Assembly: GCA_003427395.1 (NCBI GenBank)
Contig: BFEA01000216.1
Coordinates: 1,424,139-1,448,958, forward strand
Length of the DNA: 24,820 nt
Reading direction: 5' to 3'
Source of the DNA: Chara braunii
Taxonomy: Eukaryota; Streptophyta; Charophyceae; Charales; Characeae
Numbering within the stretch: position 1 is the stretch's first letter; each line of letters begins with the position of its first letter. Below, piece by piece: positions 1 to 10,570 of the stretch. The position numbers and the translations under genes were made by a program. The notes beneath the pieces were generated by a model, which was given only the letters and a program-made list of their open reading frames with translations, ran no database searches and was not told the origin of the DNA.

Positions 1-31
<31 letters not shown>

Positions 32-80
32 CTCTTTGTCTCTCTCTCTCTCTGTCTCTCTCTCTCTCTGTCTCTCTCTG

Positions 81-114
<34 letters not shown>

Positions 115-122
115 TCTCTCAC
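1..122. repeat. TCTA / TCTCTG microsatellite
   Basis: About seven TCTA units (1-31) pass into an imperfect TC/TCTCTG tract. The tract is almost pure pyrimidine on the plus strand. Its left edge is cut by the window. Any reading frame across it on the minus strand is an Arg/Glu low-complexity artefact. Confidence 0.95.
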
Positions 123-2920
123 TCCTCTCTCTCCCCAGTCTGTCTTTCCTTTCGCCTTGCCCCCTCTCTTCCTTCCCCTCATTTGGCATATGACTAACCC
201 CTTCTCCCCTCACTTGGAAACATTACCAGGGTACGGACGGTGACCGAAATTAGACCTCACTTGTGCCATCAAGAAGGCAAAAGAAAGGACGTTTGAAAAA
301 GTGGGAGAAAGGCGGGATCCGAAAGAAAGCATTAGTTGAGAGAGAGGTCAGTTTTACTCAACCATTTCCCCGACTGCATGACTATGAGAAGAGAATGGGC
401 TGATTGAGCAACAAGAGGGAAAAAAGAGCAACCAAAGAATTTTGAAAAGATAGGCATGTGGGAAGGGCTATGTGTTGACCCCCTTCTTGCTTGTGTGGGA
501 TTGTGCAGGTGAGTGATGGCTAGAAATGCCTTGAGCGGCACCAAGAGTGAAAGGGAAGAGGGACAAAGGGGCTATGGGACCCTTGACATAGAGCCAACCC
601 ATGAAAATGACTTTTGCGCATGAAGACATGGAGTGTAAATAAGAGTCCAATCGTACCAAGGAAATTGTGATGATGTGTGTGCATGCATATGAGGACCCGG
701 AAAAGACTAAGGGGCCTACTTCAATAAGGAGGAAAGCAAAATATGAGACCCGATGGATGCATAGGGGCGAGGGAGAGAACGGCTCCGCCGCACCCCAATG
801 ACGCCATATAGCCACAATGCTTAGGGAAATGGTGTGTGGCCTAAGGATGACGCTTAGCCTACGCACAAGAAAGAGAAATACTCAAAGAACCCTTGGACTG
901 CATGCGTATTGAAAGGAGCAATTGTATGAGAACACGACAAAGAATAAAAAACAAATCAGTGTCGCGACCAGCGAGACTACCACTCGGCGTGAGGGCTGAG
1001 CTACATCCCCAATGTCAAAGCTCTCTCGCGCAATGGCCCACCCCCATCCATCTCAGAGCACTAGGTGGGGGTGATCTTGGGACGAATGACCCGCGCCCTG
1101 AGCATGAGTGTGGGCGGGCCGAGGCAACTGGGACCCGCAGTGGGGTCGACTAAGGCTCGAAAGTCTACCGGGGTTTGGCCCTACAAAAATGGTGGAGGTG
1201 CCGGGTATGGGGTTAAATTGACCCTTGCGATTCCGATGGGGGCCCCCGACGCATTGACGTGTACACAACCCAAGATAAGGAAAATGGACTCGTGTTTGCC
1301 CTTTCCCTTGTGAGAAATCAGATTTGAGGGTGGTTGGGCTCATGGCATGGCCAGGCCTGGAGGTATAACATGCATGCTATGCACTTGATCAACCGTTCCT
1401 TTGAGGAATGGCTCTAGCCATCCTTCATCCGGTGCTGGTGTTCGCCAGTCCGGGGAAGCCTTGGGCAAGTCGCAGGTCGACCCTTCCTCTTCGTATGAAA
1501 GAAGGGCTCCGGTTACCTGGTAGGCGGTTGGTGTTTGGCTTAGGCCAGGTTCCAATGAAAATCCCATGGCGGAGTGATCCGACCGAATGAGTGTTTTCCC
1601 CTTCTTCTTTTGAGCCCAGCGGGCTCATGCACTTTGCACCGTTTTAATGATTGAAGGAACCAATATGAACACAACGGGTCATCAAGAAAGAACAATCCTA
1701 CCCTATGAAAGGACACACAATGAAGAGAAGGGAAATGAAGGGAGTTGCTAGACTCCAAGGAAAACTAGCTCACCCTTGAAGATTCTCACGAGAAGGAACT
1801 AACCACTATGTATGAAAGTAGGGGGAGTGACACTCATTGTCCTGAGAGAAAATCTGTGAGTTATGGGTAGGAAGCGCTGGGTGCACCAAGGGAATGACAC
1901 TTGTACTATGTGTGTCCCACTTGGGACTTGTGTTTGCATGATGGGATTCGAGCGTCCTGCCTTTCGGAAGGAAAGGATTGGTCTGCACCGGCCAGTGCGG
2001 GTTGCGAAACATCGTTCTCTTTTGTAGGCTGCCGTGTATCCGTATGTGGAGGTCAGACCACCGAGCTGTCGGACGGGAGTTTGTCACGTCGATTGATTAG
2101 TAGCATTCTCGTTCGAGCGGTGACGGGCTTCGGCTCGATGATCTGTTGGACGGGGTGTGAAATCTCCTCAGGCGGGGCTTAGCCTGTTGGCTGGCGGAGG
2201 GAGTACCACTGCATGCGGACAAAGACGGAGCCTCGGAGGCGATTAGTAGTCTCTTGTAGCATGATTTTGGGAAAGGTTGATTCTTGTCGGACCGATGGAA
2301 GTAAATGCCCGGACAGCTGACTTTATCTCTGTATTTAGGCACTCGAGGTAACCCTCGGTGTCGGTATGGATGTGCAAAGCGGCAAGACGGGATGGGGTAT
2401 TTTGGGTAAGGAGGAAAGGGCGAATGCCTTGCCGAGACCTGGGTACCGCGCTCGCGACGGTTGAGCTACGCTTGAGGTATGGGATAAAACTCTACCAATA
2501 GTACCAGCGAAGAGACCATATTAGGGATGGCCGGTGAGGAGATGACCGGCCCGTGTGTGAGGTTGCCTGATTTTTTTTATGTGTTCCCCTTGCGTAAAAA
2601 TTGATTGAGTTCGGATTGTTGGATGTGACATATTTCTAAGTCTATCCCCCCCCCCCCCCCATTTAAGTCCGCACGAGTGAGAGATGATCGAAAGGAAGGA
2701 GGATAGAGGTCAATTGGAATGGAACCAAGAGAAAGAATGTGGGCAAATGGATGGCCGGCCGAGGGTATTATAGGAAGGGGGTACTTAGGAAAGGGGAGGT
2801 AAAATAGGGAGACCTTGATGAGGGGTCTGAAATAATTGTCATCTAGGACAAGGGTTGACCTGACCAAAAGGATCCGTTGGTGCCTTTTTATGAAAATAGG
2901 GGTCGGGTGCTGAAAACCAG
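123..2920. other. No recognisable gene; unassigned repeat-like DNA
   Basis: Short open frames occur on both strands, the longest being a 132-codon minus frame at 468-866. None shows a recognisable domain, a run of conserved-looking sequence or a partner exon. A run of 15 C lies at 2646-2660. The stretch is where a 5' LTR of the downstream gypsy element might be expected, but by eye I found no matching copy 3' of pol. I see nothing else here that I can name. Confidence 0.5.
2646..2660. repeat. Poly-C run (15 nt)
   Basis: Fifteen consecutive C on the plus strand. A homopolymer of this kind is prone to length error in assembly. Confidence 0.9.
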
Positions 2921-3725
2921 ATGGCGCGATGGTTGCCTTCCCCGATCTATACTAGCGGCCCGGAAATGCCAGTAGACGTAAGGGATGGGGTATCGGTCGT
3001 CCTCCCGGAAAATAGAACGTGGACGGACCTTGAACCAGCGTATCAAACGATAATGCTGAAAGGAGAGGATGCTTTCCTTTGGATAGAAACAATATGGACT
3101 AATTTCAGCTTGACAAGGTTGTCACCAAGTTTAATGGATTTGGAATTCTGAGGGACAGTGGAAGCCCGGGGTGGGTCTACTTGTCGCAAGATGGGGAGAA
3201 AGCTATGATCATAGAGTTGGCACTCGGGAATACGCCGGACGAGTTGTTTAGGAAGGCAGAAGCAGAGGTTGTGTGGGCTGCATGTCAACGGAGGGAAATG
3301 GAAATGAAAAAGGTAGACGTACGGGTGGAACTTGGGGATAGAGGAAGCATGAGGCGACCCGTAAGGACCATGTGATGTGTGCTGCCCTCCTTCCTAGTGG
3401 ATGCGGTTTTCGGAACCCAGAGCAGGCTAGTACGGATATGCCAGTCCATGACGAACCTCGGGCTATATCAATGCGCTAGGCAATATTTTTTCCGGTTATC
3501 AATAGAGATGCGGCCGTTCGAGGGGAACTGGACGGAGGAGCTGGCCGAGATACTAAACTGCCTTAGCATAGACAATATCTTTGTCCCTAGCGCTGTGCAT
3601 TGGGGGATAGTCTACAGGAAATAAGGGAGACGTTTTTAGATGGGGTAAGGGAGTTGGTATACGACGAGGAGGACGACTTCAGTGATGAAAACGAAGATGA
3701 AGAGATAGAGAACTGGGACTTCTGA
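2921..3725 (+). pseudogene. ORF-A: broken ORF of unknown family, one copy of a ~65-residue module, acidic C-terminus
   Basis: The reading frame starts at ATG 2921 and can be followed for about 268 codons through two frameshifts (near 3110 and near 3605) and one in-frame TGA (3373-3375). I do not recognise the family. After the TGA the protein has a segment containing FFRLSIEMRPFEGNWTEELA, whose pattern (aromatic-x-L-S, then P-F-x-G-N/D, then E-E/L-L) recurs twice in ORF-B downstream. The end is strongly acidic (EEDDFSDENEDEEIENWDF). ORF-B starts about 60 bp later on the same strand and gag follows, so this may be an accessory ORF of the gypsy element or a separate relic. There is no signal peptide, membrane segment or zinc motif. 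The continuity of protein-like sequence across the breaks is why I call a pseudogene rather than noise. Confidence 0.55.
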
Positions 3726-3787
3726 GAGGGGTGTTGAAACTTAACTTAGGAAGTACGGTGGCCTGGTATTGTGCAGGAAAGGGAAAG

Positions 3788-4739
3788 ATGACTAGAAAAG
3801 AAAGAATGATGGAATACACTTTCAAAGGCCGGGAACCACGGCGACTCAGAGGAGGAATAAAAATGCCTATACCAACAGGGAATGGATGGAGAGGGACCAC
3901 GTGCGACTGGATTGAGTTTGAGGTTGCCCGGGACTTGTCATATGTATGGATAGAGCGGATTTGAAACCCGATAAGGGAAGAGAAAGGTTGGGATGATATA
4001 GCAGAAGGCAAGGTAGAGTCAGTTGGAACGATTGTCCTTTACGAAGATGGATGACACCTGTTTTTGCACTATGTTAGCAATGGGATAGGACCCGATGTGG
4101 CTTCTAGGGGATGTAGAGGCCTGAACTCGAAAAGAAGGCAAGTGGTTCGCCAACGAGGGGTGGGACGAAGTCACTAGCAGAGTTGTGATGGGAGGATGGA
4201 AGGAACTTAAGCCCCCAAGTCTACGGATAACGGCTTGGGTACCAGAGTTCATAGCCGAGTGGTTTGGAGGGTTTGAACACATTCTGGAAGTAGCCGACTC
4301 CATGAGAAAGGTGCATATAGAATGTGCCTGGCTGACTGAGGAGTTTTATAGGCTCTCATTGAAATATGGGCCCTTCTACGGAGATAAAGCCGAGGAAGTC
4401 ATGCCCCGTTTTATGATAGACCTCGTCTTCAGAAGCCTCGCAAAGGCGCGGGAGCTGACAAACTCAGCGATAGTCTGGGCAGGCCACTTTCCCTCCCCTA
4501 CTATTGGGATGTTCTACAATGTCGCTGTGGAGCCCGGGCCGTTCTGGGGAAACAGGGCCCACGAATTACTAGAAGTCATCCACATCCTGATGTTTTGTGC
4601 GCCCCCGCTAGACTGGACAGGGTGCGAACGCATAATCCAAAGGGAAATCGAGATAGGGGAGAATTATCTAACGGGGGTGGCTCAACTATTCGAGGAGCCT
4701 ACCGAACCAAAAGAGCCGCGAGGGCGAGAGCAGGATTAG
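3788..4739 (+). pseudogene. ORF-B: broken ORF of unknown family with two copies of the ORF-A module
   Basis: The likely start is ATG 3788; the frame is open upstream to 3725 but without a better ATG. The first part has in-frame TGA codons at 3962-3964 and 4052-4054 and a frameshift near 4120. From there to the TAG at 4737-4739 the frame is clean for about 200 codons. This intact part carries two modules: one with FYRLSLKYGPFYGDKAEEV and one with MFYNVAVEPGPFWGNRAHEL. They align with each other and with the ORF-A segment. The C-terminus is Glu/Pro/Arg rich. The function is unknown. Its position directly upstream of gag, on the same strand and with similar decay, suggests it travelled with the element, but host origin cannot be excluded. 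Confidence 0.55.
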
Positions 4740-5208
4740 CATCCGCAGGCGGGTCAATAGGGCAGATCGAGTATAATTCGCAGCGTACGGAAGTTCGCCG
4801 ATGGGAATAAGAAAGGGGCCTCGGACCTGGATGGTTAAAACCCACTTAAAAACAAAGAAGAGGGGGGGGCAGACTCCTAATGATTGACCATAACCCTGAA
4901 GGTCAAAAACGGGAAACGCTGCTAAGGAAGACTTCCCCTAGCAGGATGCCTAACCCGGACTCCCTCGCGTCGGCCGACGGGACAAGGGCACTACAAACGA
5001 GCTTGTGATAAAGGAAACCCAGTCACGTTCATAGCTCGGCTCGGCGGTAGGGCCAGTCGTGGCTCCTCCTTAAGGAAGGGCAATCAGGAAACGGGGATAG
5101 GAAAGGAGACTATAAAGATAAGCCAACAGAGCTGGGAGCATAGGGAACCTAAAAACCTCACATTATGTGTGTCCTGGGAATTCATTGGCTTATGCAGAAC
5201 TAGGCAAA
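4740..5208. other. Gag leader region, no gene
   Basis: Non-coding stretch between ORF-B and gag. It contains a purine tract (AAAGAAGAGGGGGGGG, around 4855-4869) that looks like a polypurine tract, but no recognisable tRNA primer-binding site such as TGGTATCAGAGC follows a TG...CA boundary. An LTR or leader edge may lie here, but I cannot define it. Confidence 0.4.
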
Positions 5209-7542
5209 ATGGCAACGGAGGAGGAGACAGATAACCATAAGAGTGAAGGAGAACCAGGCTTAGAAGGCAGTGCCACACAAAGCGGAGGGGGGCAGAAGGA
5301 CAGAGAATCGATAAATACGGATGGTACCAAAGGGAACCGGAAGGAAATCTCCACAGGAGAAAGCTCGGGGAAAGCCGGGGGAAGCAGGCAAGGGACCAAA
5401 GGGACCAAGGAAGGCAGAAATAAGGATAGGACAAGCCCCCGAAACTCGGAAGGAGCCATGCGTAAGAATGTAAGGGTCACGGACACGAGGCGCAAACTAG
5501 CCGAGATAGACAAGAGAACCGCGGAATACAAGGCAAGATTGATTGAGGAAATGATGACTGGGAACGAAGAAGGTCCTCTGCAGGAGGAACCCCGGGACGA
5601 ACGGAAAGTCAGCCAAGGTGAGACTGGACAGGGGGATAAAGGTAGTGACCATGGGGGAACGCCGAGCAAGAGAAGGAAAGAGAGAGAGAACTCTCCGGGG
5701 ATGGAAGAAGAAGAGGCTACGACTCCGCCAGCCATGGATAGTAGGGCTAGCCGCCTGCCGATCACGCCAGCAGTAGCGCGAGGATGCGAAGGACTTTGGA
5801 GCCTAAGGAAAAGAGTGTTGGGATGGTTTGACCCGGAAGGAACTATGAAAACCAGGGAGGGACAAAAGGCCGGCAAGGAAAGTCCGGATAACAGTGTGGC
5901 AAGCAAGGCCAGCAGCTCCGAGGACGGCCTTAAGAAGATAGTGTCGTCCCTCGCGCGACCACTAAACAAAAATCAAGGCTATCTGGCAGACGCCAAGAAA
6001 AAGCTGACTTTCGATGGAGCAAACATCACGGAGTTCCTGATCGACTACGAGAACCTAGTTGCGTTACTAAAGTGGACCGAGGAGCAAAAGATGGACCATC
6101 TAGGACGGGACATAATGGCCATTGTAGTCGCAAGCCGGTCTTGGAAGGAGACCCGGGATGTGATGATGAGGAAGTACCTAGCGGCAAAGAAAATGGCAAC
6201 GGAGGCCGACGTAGCGGCAGTTCACAGGAAGAACTTTGCAACGTACAATGATTTCCTACGAGAATTTACTCTGGTAGCACTAAGGATCCCCGGGGTCACG
6301 GACCGGATAATGAGCAAATATTTCCTCGGGCAGTTCTCCGAGTTCGACAAAGACAAGATCCTATCAGCTTACCAACATACGAGCAAGTTCGTAAACACGC
6401 GGGATGTTGATTTTAGCACGGTAACGGATCTGGCTGAGAAAACGGTAGTAACGGAGACGTTGGCCTTGCTCAAGGAAGGAGAGATCATAGATCTGACCGG
6501 TAGGACGGGCGAGAAGGTAAAGAAGGGGATTGAAAGTCTACATGAACGGGTGCACGGGGTCGACAATAAGAGTGAAAGGATGGAAGACGCGCTACTGGTT
6601 ATGCAAGCACAAGTATCCCGACCTGCCCTCCCTCCCCAGGAAGCTGTGGTCCCGCGAGGTGTAGCAAACCGGGGATTCGGACGGAGAGATCCCGCTAATG
6701 AGCTATGCAAGTACTGCACCGCGATAGGACATTATGTGCGCGCATGCCCAAAACTCAACCATGATATTCTGAAAAGGTGTACCAGGTCATTAAAGGGGGA
6801 GATATTTGGACCACAAGGGGAACGGTTGAACTGGAACTCACCAGGAGGGATGCGGCGAGCCATTATCATGCTCAAAGGTCTAGAAATAACAGTCGTAGAA
6901 GCCGAACCAGTGGGCGAGATCATCTGGGATCAGCTCCGGGGGCGCGGGCCGCAGACCAACTTTATTTTGAAAAGCGACGGACGTGATAGGGTGAACGCAA
7001 CCACTCGACTGGGAACGGACGAGAAAAGGATTAACCGTGACACCATTATGGAGGAGGTCGCCGGAAGCTCCGAACCCCAGGCGGAGCCTGAGGCCGAGGA
7101 ACCAGAGAAAGTCTATGGGAAGCCTAGGGAAGAGGAGCCTGCGGACAAGGTTACCGCCGCTAAGAAGAAGTTTAGGTATCAAATCCCGATCTTAACCTTG
7201 CCTGAGATCGACGACACCATTAGCAAGTTACTAGGAACCATGGTGTCGGTGTTTTTTCAGACCATGCTGCAGGCTAGCCCTAGATTGCTCAAAGGGCTCA
7301 GACAATTGTTGAATCGGAGGCGAGTAGAAATAGGCGACAACCCCGAATTACTAGAAGGGGAGAGGGAGGAGGAAGCTCCGCAAGAAGTGGCTAACCTTCA
7401 AAGAAGTCACGGGGACTTGGAGGATCTCGAAAAGGCCTTTGCAGACATTCGTTTGAGCTTGCCCGACCGAGAGGGCGGCGAAGTCATGAGATCGCCACCC
7501 GAGACGAAGCTTAGCTTTCATGCGCTGCCCGTAGGAAACTGA
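5209..7542 (+). CDS. gag: Gypsy Gag (capsid-nucleocapsid) polyprotein part, 777 aa
   Basis: Start chosen at ATG 5209 (context GCAAAATGGC, A at -3 and G at +4) rather than the non-ATG opening 14 codons upstream. Residues 1-260 are a charged, Lys/Glu/Gly/Ser-rich, probably disordered region. Residues about 266-450 (from LTFDGANITEFLIDYENL) form a retrotransposon gag-like capsid segment. Residues 425-430 read EIIDLT, which fits a SUMO-interacting motif. A CCHC zinc knuckle, CKYCTAIGHYVRAC (C-x2-C-x4-H-x4-C), lies at 500-513 and would bind the RNA genome. The C-terminal region is again acidic. The frame ends at TGA 7540-7542. However, the protease frame overlaps by 28 nt, and the junction reads as a one-base loss in an A run (7536-7538). 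Gag and pol were therefore probably one continuous ORF. This is the only long undamaged frame of the element. Confidence 0.88.
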   Translation: MATEEETDNHKSEGEPGLEGSATQSGGGQKDRESINTDGTKGNRKEISTGESSGKAGGSRQGTKGTKEGRNKDRTSPRNSEGAMRKNVRVTDTRRKLAEIDKRTAEYKARLIEEMMTGNEEGPLQEEPRDERKVSQGETGQGDKGSDHGGTPSKRRKERENSPGMEEEEATTPPAMDSRASRLPITPAVARGCEGLWSLRKRVLGWFDPEGTMKTREGQKAGKESPDNSVASKASSSEDGLKKIVSSLARPLNKNQGYLADAKKKLTFDGANITEFLIDYENLVALLKWTEEQKMDHLGRDIMAIVVASRSWKETRDVMMRKYLAAKKMATEADVAAVHRKNFATYNDFLREFTLVALRIPGVTDRIMSKYFLGQFSEFDKDKILSAYQHTSKFVNTRDVDFSTVTDLAEKTVVTETLALLKEGEIIDLTGRTGEKVKKGIESLHERVHGVDNKSERMEDALLVMQAQVSRPALPPQEAVVPRGVANRGFGRRDPANELCKYCTAIGHYVRACPKLNHDILKRCTRSLKGEIFGPQGERLNWNSPGGMRRAIIMLKGLEITVVEAEPVGEIIWDQLRGRGPQTNFILKSDGRDRVNATTRLGTDEKRINRDTIMEEVAGSSEPQAEPEAEEPEKVYGKPREEEPADKVTAAKKKFRYQIPILTLPEIDDTISKLLGTMVSVFFQTMLQASPRLLKGLRQLLNRRRVEIGDNPELLEGEREEEAPQEVANLQRSHGDLEDLEKAFADIRLSLPDREGGEVMRSPPETKLSFHALPVGN

Positions 7543-8345
7543 AAATCCAGATCGGGAGTCATCATACCGACGCATTAGTAGACGGGGGAGCAAAAATCAC
7601 TCTCATAAGAAGAGATTTCACAACGATCACAGGATGTACGGTAAACAAGGAAGTAACAGGAAGCATCCGGGGAGCTCGTGAGGAAATCCCGTTTGCTGGG
7701 TACGTCATAAAGTGTGTTGTAAAGGCAGGGGTCATGGAATCGATCTGGTCGTTTCAGCGGATGACCGTAATGGAGGAGATGGACCACGACATAATCCTCG
7801 GGAGACTGTGGTGCGCGAACGTGGAGATGATAGGCATGCACTTGCACGATGGCTCATACATGGTAGACATAGAGGACCCTGTGACTGGCCCGGGAGAGCT
7901 CCTCCGACTCCTTGGAACGGGAGGAGACCCCCAGAGGGGGAAATTGGCAACATGGTCGCAGTCGTTCGAGAATAGCACGCGAAAAAGGGCTTTCGCACGG
8001 ATGGAGGGTATGAGAGAAAGGGTAGAAATCATGATTGAGGAAGTATTCAATAAGAAGGAGTGGATCAAGATGGGCCTACCCCATAAGAAAAGGAGGCAGG
8101 AGGACAAAGTCCTAGGTGTTATGATAGCGGAAAAGGAATCAAAGGTCGAACTTGGTGCTTGTCTGCCCAAACGGAAAAAAGTACGCATAGACGTGCCGGA
8201 AATCGCACTCGAGATCCCCGATCTATTGCAACTCATCAAGGCCCTCAGATACCACAAGGTAGGAGTGGATTCGGCGGCCTTGGCCAAGTTTGAAAGAGAG
8301 GTGCAAAAGGGATATTGCCTGAATGGGAAACTAGTTAGTATTTAA
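7515..8345 (+). pseudogene. Pol part 1: retropepsin-like aspartic protease and linker
   Basis: The frame is open from 7515, in the -1 register relative to gag, and has no start codon of its own, as expected for a polyprotein. The protease begins at about 7545. The catalytic aspartate codon is 7581-7583 in DALVDGGAKITLI, matching the retropepsin D-S/T-G-A signature with Gly at the second position. A later DHDIILGRLW matches the conserved ILG segment near the protease C-terminus. A basic linker of about 130 residues follows. The frame ends at TAA 8343-8345. The same register continues for about 17 codons with sensible sequence (PRVVEATGAIPTVHFLGE), so the TAA is a nonsense change, not a natural end. 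The protease would process Gag-Pol. Confidence 0.75.
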
Positions 8346-8395
8346 CCACGAGTCGTAGAAGCAACAGGGGCAATTCCAACTGTTCATTTTTTAGG

Positions 8396-9640
8396 AGAAA
8401 GATCCCGGAAGGAAGTGTTCGAAAGTACAAGCCAGTAGGGAAGAAAGCAAAACCGGTCTCAATCCTGCTAGAGACATCAAAGAAAGACGCTATGGAGAAG
8501 CAGGAAGAGGTCCTTCGAGTGATCCAAGAAAGAAGGGCGACGGAGGGACATCGGATACCAGTTGAGGTAGCGGACACATTGAAAATAGGGATAAACGGGT
8601 TCTTAACGGAAGAAAAAACCCGCCTGATCAAAAGGACCTGCCAGGAGTTTCACCTGGCATTTGCCTTTAGTGATCACCAGAAGGGACGACTCGATGCGAA
8701 GTTGATCCCTCCGGTCAGAATCCACACGGTAGAACATGAGTGCTGGAATGACAAGGGACCATCCTATGAATTTGGGATAGCAGGAGAAGTAACAGACCTC
8801 CTCTGAGCGAAGATGGACTCCTTCGTTGCGGAGCCTACGACATCACCATACGCAAATCGGTGGTTCGTCTTTCGGAAGCCTAACAAGACACTAAGGTGGA
8901 TTCAGGACCTGCAGAAGTTGAATGCGGTAACCATCCGGGATGCTGGCTCGGTACCTCAGGCTGACTTATTAGCAGAATCGCACGCCGGTCAGAGCATTTA
9001 CTCCTTGATAGATCTGTACTCAGGGTACGACCAGCTTCCATTGGATGTTCGGGACAGGCCATACACCGCTATGCACACCCCCGTAGGCCAGCTACAGATG
9101 CAAGTGACACCTATGGGATTCACAAACGCGGTGGCCAAAGCGCAACGCAGGATGCTCGTCGTGGCCGGGGACATGTTCCCAGAGAAATGTGAACCTAAAT
9201 CGATGACAATCCGATCAAAGGCGAGCAGGAAAAGGATGAAACGGAAGTCCAGCCAGGGATCCGACGTTTTGTGTGGGTCCACCTGCAGGACATCAAGGAC
9301 TTACTCCGCCGGTTCCTAGTATACAACATTACGGCTAGTAGACCAAAGAGTATCCTAGCAGTACCGGAGGTAACTATACTAGGATTTCGTTGCGGTGATG
9401 ACGGCAGGAAGCCGGATCCGACAAAGACCGACAAGATATCACAGTGGCCGACACCACTGCGCACGACGACGGAGGTAAAGGGCATTCCTAAGCGTAGTCG
9501 ACTTTTGGAGGACCTTCATTAAGAACTTTGCCAAGATTGTTGAGCCTACCCGGGCTATGATCAGGGAAGAAGGAACCATGGATTGGACGGAGGAGCGAGA
9601 AGGAGCTGTCCAAAGGCTCAAGGACATATTGACATTTGAG
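8396..9640 (+). pseudogene. Pol part 2: Ty3/gypsy reverse transcriptase, multiply broken
   Basis: A frameshift near 8395 opens the RT register (KIPEGSVRKYKPVGKKAKPV). An in-frame TGA lies at 8804-8806. The palm region follows with SPYANRWFVFRK, then LNAVT, then SLIDLYSGYDQ, where the first catalytic Asp is present, and MGFTNAVA. Near 9195 a second frameshift falls exactly at the catalytic box. The downstream register reads IDD, but the preceding codon, which should be Tyr of YxDD, is TAA. The thumb and connection continue through ILAVPEVTILGFRC. A third frameshift near 9480 precedes FWRTFIKNFAKIVEPTRAM, a typical gypsy RT/RNase H connection. The enzyme would copy element RNA to DNA. This copy cannot encode a working enzyme unless the breaks are sequencing errors. 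Confidence 0.85.
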
Positions 9641-10570
9641 AAAGTCGCCCTGTCCGCGCCTTGTTTTAATGACGAAGTGAGACGACCCTTCATCCTAGAG
9701 ACGGATGGGGGACCTTTGGCTGTAGGAGGTGTGTTGATTCAAAGGGATGAGGGAGGAAAAGAGAGGCCAATTAGGTTCGAAAGTAAAACCCTGAACTCCG
9801 CAGAACGACGGTATTCGCAATTCAAGAAGGAAGTCCTAGCCATCCTACATTGCCTTAAGACCTTCCAGGCCTACCTATTTGGGAGGCGGTTCATCTTAAG
9901 GATCGATCCGACGAATGTCCCAGGGGCTCTAAAAAATTACAGGCCTATAGATCCAACGGTAGGGAGATGGGTAGGATTCATCTCGCAATTCGATTACAAG
10001 ATCGAACGGATTGCTGGAATCCGCAACAAGGCAGATGGGCTGAGTCGGGTTTGCATCACTCCCGAAGGGATGGAGGATGCAGAGNCCATAGACGCNTTCC
10101 TCGAATACGAAGGAGGGACTCTCGCGGTGGATAACGAAATGATGAGCGGGGAATGCACATCGGGAGAACTATTGATCCAGACTTTGGAGAAGGGGGCACC
10201 TGCCGTAGTAGCAAAACTTAGAGAAGGACCAGTTACCACCCGAGAACGCAGAGAAGAAAAAGACTCATGGGGAGCGATAGTAGGACCGAAAGAGGAACAA
10301 ATGGCAATGGCGGTCGAGGAAGGCCGAGAGGCAGTGATGAGCTTAGTGGAATCTTGGGAAAGGAAAGAGTTGCAATGGGTGGTAAACCAGATGCAGGAAG
10401 GAAAGGATGGGGGTCAGGACGGGGATGAGTTTCTCTATGTCCAATCATACGAAGGGCTCTTTCGGGAGATCGGGTTGTTGTTGGTAGGAAACAAACAACC
10501 TACGGAAGTCAGTATTAAAGCAAGGGAAGAAGCCGAAAGGTACGTCCTAAGGGACGGGCATTTATTCTGA
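9641..10570 (+). pseudogene. Pol part 3: RNase H and tether to integrase
   Basis: This stretch is open from the frameshift near 9480 to TGA 10568-10570. RNase H acidic residues are visible in the expected order: Asp in ETDGGPLAVGGVL (codon 9704-9706), Glu in SAERRYSQFKKEVLAI, Asp in LRIDPTN, and Asp in RNKADGLSR. The domain degrades the RNA strand of the RNA-DNA hybrid. A Glu/Lys-rich tether of about 150 residues follows. Two undetermined bases (10085, 10096) give unknown residues there. The sequence after the TGA continues in the same register into the integrase zinc domain, so the stop is a point mutation within the polyprotein. Confidence 0.85.

Noticed and set aside
893-2182. Several 60-93-codon plus-strand frames as a host gene
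   Set aside because: No shared register, splice signals or recognisable motif links them.
2919-2936. TGGCGCGATGGTTGCC as a tRNA primer-binding site
   Set aside because: It resembles a PBS only loosely, overlaps the ORF-A start codon and is not preceded by a definable LTR end.
5190-5969. 259-codon minus-strand open frame
   Set aside because: It is antisense to the low-complexity N-terminal part of gag; its Ser/Leu/Pro composition is the shadow of Lys/Glu/Gly codons.
7530-7545. Programmed -1 frameshift site between gag and pol
   Set aside because: There is no slippery heptamer, and a one-base loss in an A run explains the register change more simply given the other breaks.
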